Assembly (NCBI GenBank): GCA_963669265.1
Contig: OY769916.1
Coordinates: 2,046,001 to 2,110,000 of the forward strand
Length of the DNA stretch: 64,000 nucleotides
Direction: 5' to 3'
Source: SZUA-547 sp963669265
GTDB taxonomy: Bacteria > Pseudomonadota > Alphaproteobacteria > Rhodobacterales > Rhodobacteraceae
Part shown: piece after piece, positions 58,871-64,000 of the stretch
Layout of the letters: every line of letters begins with the position of its first letter
How positions within the stretch are numbered: position 1 is the stretch's first letter
Notes under the pieces: model-generated
The model's input: the letters and a program-made list of their open reading frames with translations, nothing else
Databases searched by the model: none
What the model was told of the DNA's origin: nothing
Made by a program: the position numbers and the translations under genes

Positions 58871-60835
58871 TTAGGCCCGGCCAGCGCCTTCGCCCGCATT
58901 GAGCCCGCCAGCGCCCGCATCGCCGTCCTCCACGCCCAGCGCCTTCAGCGCGGTTTGGACGATCGATTGGGCGTCGAGCTGAGCGGCGGCGTACATCTTC
59001 GCCGGCGCGTCCTGATCGATATAGATATCGGGCAGGGTCATGGTGCGAACCTTCAGACCGTGATCGAGCGCGCCTTCCTCGGACAAGAGATGCAGCACAT
59101 GAGCGCCGAACCCGCCCTTGGCGCCTTCCTCGATGGTGATCAGCGTCTCATGCTCCGCCGCCAGCTTCAGGATCATCTCGCGATCCAGGGGCTTGGCGAA
59201 ACGCGCGTCGGCGATGGTGGTCGAGAAGCCGCGCGCCTCCAGCGCTTCGGCCGCGCTCTGGCATTCAGCCAGCCGCGCGCCGAGCGAGAGAAGCGCCACC
59301 GTCTTGCCCTCTTTCACGACGCGGCCCTTGCCGATCTCCAGCGGCGCGCCCCGTTCCGGCATGTCGACGCCGACGCCCTCGCCCCGCGGGAAGCGGAACG
59401 CGATCGGGCCGTCCTCATAGGCCGCCGCCGTGGCGACCATATGGGCCAGCTCCGCCTCATCCGCCGCCGCCATCACCACGAAATTCGGCAGGCAGCAGAG
59501 ATAGGCGAGGTCGAACGCGCCTGCATGGGTCGGCCCGTCCGCGCCCACCAGTCCGGCGCGGTCCATCGCAAAGCGCACCGGCAGGTTCTGCAGGGCGACG
59601 TCGTGCACGACCTGATCGTAGCCGCGCTGCAGGAAGGTGGAGTAGATCGCGCAGAACGGCTTGATCCCGGTCGCCGCCAGACCGGCGGCGAAGGTGACCG
59701 CATGCTGCTCGGCGATGGCGACGTCGAAGCAGCGCTCCGGGAACCGCTCCTCGAAGAGATTGAGGCCGGTGCCGCTGGGCATCGCGGCGGTGATCGCCAC
59801 GATCTTCTCGTCGGCCTCCGCCTCCTTGATCAAATGCTGGGCGAAGACCTTGGTGTAGCTCGGCGCGTTCGAGGGCGCCTTTTTCTGCGCCCCGGTGATC
59901 ACGTCGAATTTGGAGACGCCGTGATACTTGTCCGCCGCCTCCTCGGCCGGGGCGTAGCCCTTGCCCTTTTGCGTGACCGCATGGATCAGCACCGGCCCGT
60001 GCGCGCGTTCCTTGACGTTGCGCAGCACCGGCAGCAGGTGGTCCAGATTGTGGCCGTCAATCGGGCCGATATAGGTGAAGCCCAGCTCTTCGAACAGCGT
60101 GCCGCCCACCGCCATGCCCTTGGCGTATTCCTCGAACCTGCGGGCACCCTCGCGGATCGGATCGGGCATCAGAGAGAGCGCGGACTTCGCCGCTTCGCGG
60201 AACGAGTCATATACCCCGCCCGACAGCAACCGCGCCAGATAGGCCGACATCGCGCCCACCGGCGGGGCGATCGACATGTCATTGTCGTTCAGGATCACGA
60301 TCAGGCGCTTGTTCAGATGCCCGGCGTTGTTCATCGCCTCATAGGCCATGCCCGCGCTCAGCGAACCGTCGCCGATCACCGCGATGGCGTCGCCGACATC
60401 CGTCTGCCCCAGCTCCCGCCCCATGGCGAAACCCAGCCCGGCCGAGATCGAGGTGGAGCTGTGCGCCGCGCCGAACGGATCGTATTCGCTTTCGGCGCGC
60501 TTGGTGAAGCCGGACAGGCCGCCGCCCTGACGCAGCGTGCGGATCCGGTCCCGGCGTCCGGTCAGGATCTTGTGCGGATAGCATTGATGCCCGACATCCC
60601 AGATCAGCTTGTCCCGGGGCGCGTCGAACACCGCGTGAATCGCCACGCTCAGTTCAACGACGCCAAGCCCCGCGCCCAGATGACCGCCAGTGACCGATAC
60701 CGCGGAAATCGTCTCCGCTCGAAGCTCCGCGGCCAGCCGCGTCAAATCGGCGTCGGACATGCCTTTAAGGTCGGCTGGCGACCGCACCTGGTCCAGCAGC
60801 GGCGTCTCGGGTCGGATATGGGTCTCGTCGGTCAC
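58871..60835 (-). CDS. dxs: 1-deoxy-D-xylulose-5-phosphate synthase
   Basis: Dxs condenses pyruvate and glyceraldehyde-3-phosphate to DXP, the entry step of the MEP isoprenoid pathway, using thiamine diphosphate. The 654-residue product has HLGAGLGVVELSVAIH, DVGHQCYPHKILTGR, the TPP motif GDGSLSAGMAYEAMNNAG, the AEQHAVTFAAGLA transketolase region and a C-terminal domain. It is 54 bp downstream of ispA, so the first and prenyl-chain steps of isoprenoid synthesis are adjacent. Confidence 0.97.
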   Translation of the reverse strand: MTDETHIRPETPLLDQVRSPADLKGMSDADLTRLAAELRAETISAVSVTGGHLGAGLGVVELSVAIHAVFDAPRDKLIWDVGHQCYPHKILTGRRDRIRTLRQGGGLSGFTKRAESEYDPFGAAHSSTSISAGLGFAMGRELGQTDVGDAIAVIGDGSLSAGMAYEAMNNAGHLNKRLIVILNDNDMSIAPPVGAMSAYLARLLSGGVYDSFREAAKSALSLMPDPIREGARRFEEYAKGMAVGGTLFEELGFTYIGPIDGHNLDHLLPVLRNVKERAHGPVLIHAVTQKGKGYAPAEEAADKYHGVSKFDVITGAQKKAPSNAPSYTKVFAQHLIKEAEADEKIVAITAAMPSGTGLNLFEERFPERCFDVAIAEQHAVTFAAGLAATGIKPFCAIYSTFLQRGYDQVVHDVALQNLPVRFAMDRAGLVGADGPTHAGAFDLAYLCCLPNFVVMAAADEAELAHMVATAAAYEDGPIAFRFPRGEGVGVDMPERGAPLEIGKGRVVKEGKTVALLSLGARLAECQSAAEALEARGFSTTIADARFAKPLDREMILKLAAEHETLITIEEGAKGGFGAHVLHLLSEEGALDHGLKVRTMTLPDIYIDQDAPAKMYAAAQLDAQSIVQTALKALGVEDGDAGAGGLNAGEGAGRA

Positions 60836-60889
60836 GTGATCTCCTACGCCGGCGCAGACGACACGCTTAGAATACGCGAGTCGAATGGC

Positions 60890-61801
60890 TCAGGAACGGC
60901 GGCTTATAGAAAATTTAGCCGCCAAGGCCAAGGCGTCAGCCCCGTCTCCGAACGGGGCCAAGTGCCGCGTCGCCTGCGCGACCAGCATATCCGCCCGCTC
61001 TTTCGCGCCGTCCACGCCCAGAATTGAGACGAAGGTCGCCTTGCCCGCATCCGCGTCCTTGCCGATCTTTTTGCCGATCTCGACCTCGTCGCCCTCGACA
61101 TCCAGCAAATCGTCGCGGATCTGAAACGCGAGGCCCAGATCATGGGCGTAGCCCTCCAGCGCGCGGGCTGCGTCCGCGCTGGCGTGACCCAGGATCGCGC
61201 CGCACGCGCAGGACGCCGCGATCAACGCCCCGGTCTTCATCCGCTGCAACCGGGTGATCGCGCCGATATCAAAAGGCGCGTCCGCGCGTTCCGCCGCCAG
61301 ATCGATCATCTGGCCGCCCGCCATCCCCGCCGCGCCGGACGCGTCGGCCAGCCGGGCGATCAATCGGCAGCGCACGAACGGATCCTCATGCGTCGCCTCG
61401 TCGGCCAGTATCTCAAAGGCGAGGGTCTGCAGCGCGTCGCCCGCCAGAATGGCGGTCGCCTCGTCATAGGCCTTGTGCACAGTCGGCTTGCCGCGACGCA
61501 AATCGTCATCGTCCATCGCCGGCAGATCGTCATGGACCAGACTGTAAGCGTGGATGCATTCCAGCGCGGCGGCGACCCTCAGCGCCCGCGCGCGGTCCAC
61601 ATCGAAAAGCGACGCGGTCTCGACGACCAGAAAGCCGCGCAATCTCTTGCCGCCGCCCATCGCGGCGTAGCGCATGGCGGAGAGCAGCGGGCGTTCGGCC
61701 CCTTCGTCCTCGGCGGGCAACAACGCATCCAGCGCGCCTTCGATCTCCGCGGCGACAGTGTTCAGGCGCGCGCGCAGGGCGCCGTCTTCTTCCGGGGTCA
61801 T
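60890..61801 (-). CDS. ispA: Farnesyl diphosphate synthase (polyprenyl synthetase family)
   Basis: IspA elongates DMAPP with IPP to geranyl and farnesyl diphosphate. The 303-residue product has the two Asp-rich motifs, DDLPAMDDDDLRRGKPT (FARM) and QIRDDLLDVEGD (SARM), and GGKRLRGFLV. It lies between xseB and dxs, a common isoprenoid gene order in proteobacteria. It starts 12 bp after xseB. Confidence 0.96.
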   Translation of the reverse strand: MTPEEDGALRARLNTVAAEIEGALDALLPAEDEGAERPLLSAMRYAAMGGGKRLRGFLVVETASLFDVDRARALRVAAALECIHAYSLVHDDLPAMDDDDLRRGKPTVHKAYDEATAILAGDALQTLAFEILADEATHEDPFVRCRLIARLADASGAAGMAGGQMIDLAAERADAPFDIGAITRLQRMKTGALIAASCACGAILGHASADAARALEGYAHDLGLAFQIRDDLLDVEGDEVEIGKKIGKDADAGKATFVSILGVDGAKERADMLVAQATRHLAPFGDGADALALAAKFSISRRS

Positions 61802-61813
61802 CGCACGCCGCCC

Positions 61814-62062
61814 CTAGTCGATCTTGACCGGCGCGGACGAGACCTCTCCGGACCCGTCTGTGGTGATCTGGCTGACCCTCAGCTCGGCGTCGGCGAGCTT
61901 TTTCTCGCAATGGTCGCGCAACGCCTTGCCGCGTTCGTAAAGCGCGATCGACTTGTCGAGCTCGACCCCGCCGGATTCCAGCCTGTCGACCACCTCTTCG
62001 AGCGCGCGCATCGCCTGCTCAAAACTCATATCTGCGATCTGTGTCTCGGCCTCGTCAGCCAT
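61814..62062 (-). CDS. xseB: Exodeoxyribonuclease VII small subunit
   Basis: This 82-residue protein matches XseB: MSFEQAMRALEEVVDRLESG, then GVELDKSIALYERGKALRDHCEKKL (given as landmarks). The small subunit partners XseA in degrading single-stranded DNA; xseA is not in the window. It overlaps the HDAC-like gene by 8 bases and precedes ispA. Confidence 0.95.
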   Translation of the reverse strand: MADEAETQIADMSFEQAMRALEEVVDRLESGGVELDKSIALYERGKALRDHCEKKLADAELRVSQITTDGSGEVSSAPVKID

Positions 62063-62996
62063 CGCGTCCTCCGCAGCGCATCAGCACCTCGACATGAGCG
62101 GCCGTCGACCGCGCCAGAGCCTCCAGATCATATCCGCCCTCCAGTGTCGAGAGAACGCGCCCGTCCGCGCTATGATCCGCGAGGTCGCAGAGCCGCTCAG
62201 TCGCCCAGACGAAATCCGCCTCCGTCAGATCCACATTGGCCAACGGGTCCCGCTTGTGGGCGTCGAACCCTGCGGAGATGATCATCAGCTCCGGCCCAAA
62301 CCCCTTGAGCTCCGGCAGCACGATCTCCTCCATCGCCAGCCGGAACTCGGTCGATCCGGCGAAGGCGGGCAACGGCGCGTTGACGATATTGCCGACGCCG
62401 ATCTCGCTGGGCGTTCCGGTGCCGGGAAACAGCGGCCATTGATGGGTCGAGGCGTACATCACCCGCGGCTCGCGCTCCAAAACATGCTGCGAGCCGTTGC
62501 CGTGATGGACGTCGAAATCCATGATGGCCACGCGTTTCAGACCATGCGCCTCGACGGCGTGCAGGGCGGCGATGGCGGCGTTGGAGAACAGGCAGAACCC
62601 CATCGCGCGATCCCGCTCGGCGTGATGGCCCGGCGGACGGATCGCGCAGAAGACGGTCTGCGCCGCGCCCGACATCAACAAATCGACCCCCTCGACGACC
62701 GCGCCCGCCGCGCGATAGGCGGCCTCCAGCGAGCCCGCGCTCATCGACGTATCGCCATCCAGCGCCACCAGTCCCTGATCCGGAGCCGCGGCGCGCAGGC
62801 TTTGCAGATAGGCGGCGTCATGGGCGCGCAGGATCGCTTCGTCGCTCACGCGCGGCGCCTCTCTCCGGTCCAGCGCGTCAAACGCCGGATCCTCCAGCGC
62901 CGTCAGGATGGCGCGCAGCCGGTCGACCCGTTCTGGATGGCCGGACGGGGTGATATGCTCTAGGCACGCGGGATGGGTGAAAAGAACTGTGCTCAT
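62055..62996 (-). CDS. Histone deacetylase-family (AcuC/acetylpolyamine amidohydrolase-like) enzyme
   Basis: This 313-residue zinc amidohydrolase has TPSGHPERVDRL, RPPGHHAERDRAMGFCLFSN (His pair), IMDFDVHHGNGSQ (metal Asp and His) and ISAGFDAHKRDPL with the second metal Asp. It likely deacetylates a small amide such as an acetylpolyamine, or a protein lysine. The open frame starts at 63122, but the ATG at 62996 fits relatives and leaves room for the divergent MOSC gene. It heads the minus-strand run. Confidence 0.94.
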   Translation of the reverse strand: MSTVLFTHPACLEHITPSGHPERVDRLRAILTALEDPAFDALDRREAPRVSDEAILRAHDAAYLQSLRAAAPDQGLVALDGDTSMSAGSLEAAYRAAGAVVEGVDLLMSGAAQTVFCAIRPPGHHAERDRAMGFCLFSNAAIAALHAVEAHGLKRVAIMDFDVHHGNGSQHVLEREPRVMYASTHQWPLFPGTGTPSEIGVGNIVNAPLPAFAGSTEFRLAMEEIVLPELKGFGPELMIISAGFDAHKRDPLANVDLTEADFVWATERLCDLADHSADGRVLSTLEGGYDLEALARSTAAHVEVLMRCGGRDG

Positions 62997-63079
62997 CCCC
63001 ACAGAGTGACCCCGCAGGCCGGACAGAGCAAGCCGGATGGACGCGCCAGAGGGCGCGAGAGCTGAAAGGACCCGCGGCG

Positions 63080-63583
63080 ATGATGGACGAGACGACACCG
63101 CTGGGCGCGCTGACCGCCACATTCGCCCAGTCCGGCCGGGTGGAGTGGATCGGCCTTCGCCCCGCGCGCCGCGCCGCGATCGTTCCGGTCGCGGAGGTCG
63201 AGGTTCTGGAGACCGGTCTGGTCGGCGATCGTCGGGAGACGCCCGGCAAGCGCGCGGTCACCCTGATCCAGGCGGAGCATCTGCCCGTCATCGCTGCGCT
63301 CGCGGGCCGGGACGCCGCGCCGCCGGACCTGCTACGGCGGAATTTCGTCGTCTCGGGGATCAACCTGCTGGGCCTCCGGAACCGGCGGTTTCGCATCGGC
63401 GGGGTCGTGCTGCATGGCACGGGCATCTGCGCGCCTTGTTCGCACATGGAGGCCGCGCTGGGGCGGGGAAGCTTCACCGCCATGCGCGGCCATGGCGGCA
63501 TCACCGCCCGCGTGGAGGCGCCGGGACAGGTGCGGATCGGCGACAGCGTCGCGCCGGATTCCCTGCAGAACGATCCCGCCTGA
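63080..63583 (+). CDS. MOSC domain-containing protein
   Basis: This 167-residue MOSC protein has VLETGLVGDRRETPGKRAVTLIQ, LLRRNFVVSGINLLGLR and the near-C-terminal GTGICAPCSHMEAALG with the conserved Cys. MOSC proteins bind or deliver sulfur or molybdenum cofactor, or transfer persulfide in detoxification. The exact partner is unknown. It is divergent from the HDAC-like gene and followed by 187 AT-richer bases with no visible gene. Confidence 0.88.
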   Translation: MMDETTPLGALTATFAQSGRVEWIGLRPARRAAIVPVAEVEVLETGLVGDRRETPGKRAVTLIQAEHLPVIAALAGRDAAPPDLLRRNFVVSGINLLGLRNRRFRIGGVVLHGTGICAPCSHMEAALGRGSFTAMRGHGGITARVEAPGQVRIGDSVAPDSLQNDPA

Positions 63584-63770
63584 ACAACCAGAGCGAGACG
63601 TGAAGTAAAAAATATCTCTGAACACTGATCCGGTACGCATCAGCCGCCGTAGAACACAGTGATACGTGGGATATTCTGAAATCGCTAAAATAACAGAAAA
63701 CGGCGGACGTCGCCGTGACCAATAAAACTTTGCCTTGGCAAGTAAAGCATTACCTACAGGATCAAACAAT

Positions 63771-64000
63771 ATGCCTGAACAGACCCCCTTTGCGAAAGCA
63801 GACAAACTTCAACGTTTGAAAGATCTCGTGGACGAACTCGGCAAGGTGCGCCGCAAACTCTCCATCGGCGCAGGCGTCGCCGACGGCGCGCCGCTGGAAG
63901 GTTTCGATCACAAGCTGGAGAAATTGCGCTGCAAAATCCGCGACGCCGCCTCGGCGGAGGCGAATCGCCGACTGGATGACGCCTGCGACGAGGCCGATCG
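63771..64000 (+). CDS. Unknown coiled-coil protein, 5' end only
   Basis: An ATG at 63771, preceded by AGGATC at about 10 bases, opens a frame that runs to the window end without a stop (76 codons). The residues are helical and charged (KLQRLKDLVDELGKVRRKL, then KLEKLRCKIRDAASAEANRR), with codon use like its neighbours. It is not recognised. A short AT-rich upstream region may hold its promoter. Confidence 0.6.
   Translation, partial: MPEQTPFAKADKLQRLKDLVDELGKVRRKLSIGAGVADGAPLEGFDHKLEKLRCKIRDAASAEANRRLDDACDEAD

Noticed and set aside
58823..61027. Long plus-strand frame opposite dxs
   Set aside because: It is the antisense shadow of dxs in high-GC DNA; its translation is His/Arg/Gln-rich with no known motif, whereas dxs is unmistakable.
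63584..63770. AT-rich stretch as a mobile-element edge
   Set aside because: No terminal repeats, transposase fragments or tRNA target; more simply a promoter region.
1..64000. tRNA, rRNA or classic structured RNA genes
   Set aside because: Scanning by eye found no T-loop-like GGTTCGA context with a matching acceptor stem and no rRNA segments; a covariance-model search would be needed to exclude small RNAs.

Overview
The window reads as a single high-GC, gene-dense stretch of an alphaproteobacterial chromosome, most likely from the Rhodobacterales or a close relative. This placement is inferred from gene content and order: divergent COQ9-family gene and rpsU, the uvrC-pgsA-moaD-moaE run, petABC next to hemF, a tiny aa3-type cytochrome oxidase subunit IV, DUF1285-CoA pyrophosphatase-DUF6111-CCA nucleotidyltransferase, and GANTC-rich intergenic segments. 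I saw no rRNA or tRNA gene, CRISPR array, transposase, integrase or phage module. The content is mostly housekeeping, with some accessory genes.

Layout. 1-4.4 kb: a DctB-like sensor kinase cut by the window edge, an MsbA-type ABC exporter, and two tandem 209-residue proteins with a peptidoglycan-binding-like N-terminus and no signal peptide. 4.6-8 kb: uvrC-pgsA-moaD-moaE (minus strand), ending in a long hairpin. 8-12.4 kb: an AT-rich intergenic region, SDR, Ca/Na antiporter, S49 peptidase with a small membrane protein, TIGR02444 and DUF465 proteins. 12.4-16.8 kb: purE-purK, a divergent GH3 protein, COQ9/rpsU, thioesterase. 16.8-24.3 kb: panB-panC, a 44-residue cytochrome oxidase subunit IV, MBL hydrolase and DmdC-like acyl-CoA dehydrogenase, Sua5/TsaC protein, FAD-linked oxidase. 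24.3-25.2 kb: an 834-bp non-coding region with two perfect DnaA boxes, a GANTC cluster and 33-bp tandem repeats. 25.2-31.9 kb: GST, apt-mtnP, dipeptidase, flavin reductase, GNAT, thioesterase, and a divergent GST/ArsR pair with a palindromic operator.

31.9-38.9 kb: a four-gene MoxR-DUF58-DUF4159-membrane protein operon. 39-43.1 kb: DUF1285, CoA pyrophosphatase, DUF6111, CCA nucleotidyltransferase and two LysE exporters. 43.1-46.8 kb: a cyclotransferase-like protein with no ordinary start codon, a cyclic-nucleotide-binding protein, SDR, a decayed hemF fragment, GST and intact hemF. 47-54.2 kb: petABC (cytochrome bc1), then aroC with three co-directional genes. 54.3-55.9 kb: a FAS1-RTX secreted protein. 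56.1-63 kb: seven minus-strand genes (HDAC-like, xseB, ispA, dxs, unknown, tlyA, rRNA methyltransferase). The window ends with a MOSC protein and the start of an unknown coiled-coil gene.

The genes cover respiration (petABC, COQ9, heme synthesis, cytochrome oxidase subunit), isoprenoid precursors (dxs-ispA), cofactors (pantothenate, molybdopterin), purines, chorismate and phospholipid head groups. The least explained parts are the possible replication-origin-like region at 24.3-25.2 kb, the twin peptidoglycan-binding-like proteins, the hemF remnant, the palindromes ahead of petA, and the cysteine-tailed GST/ArsR pair.
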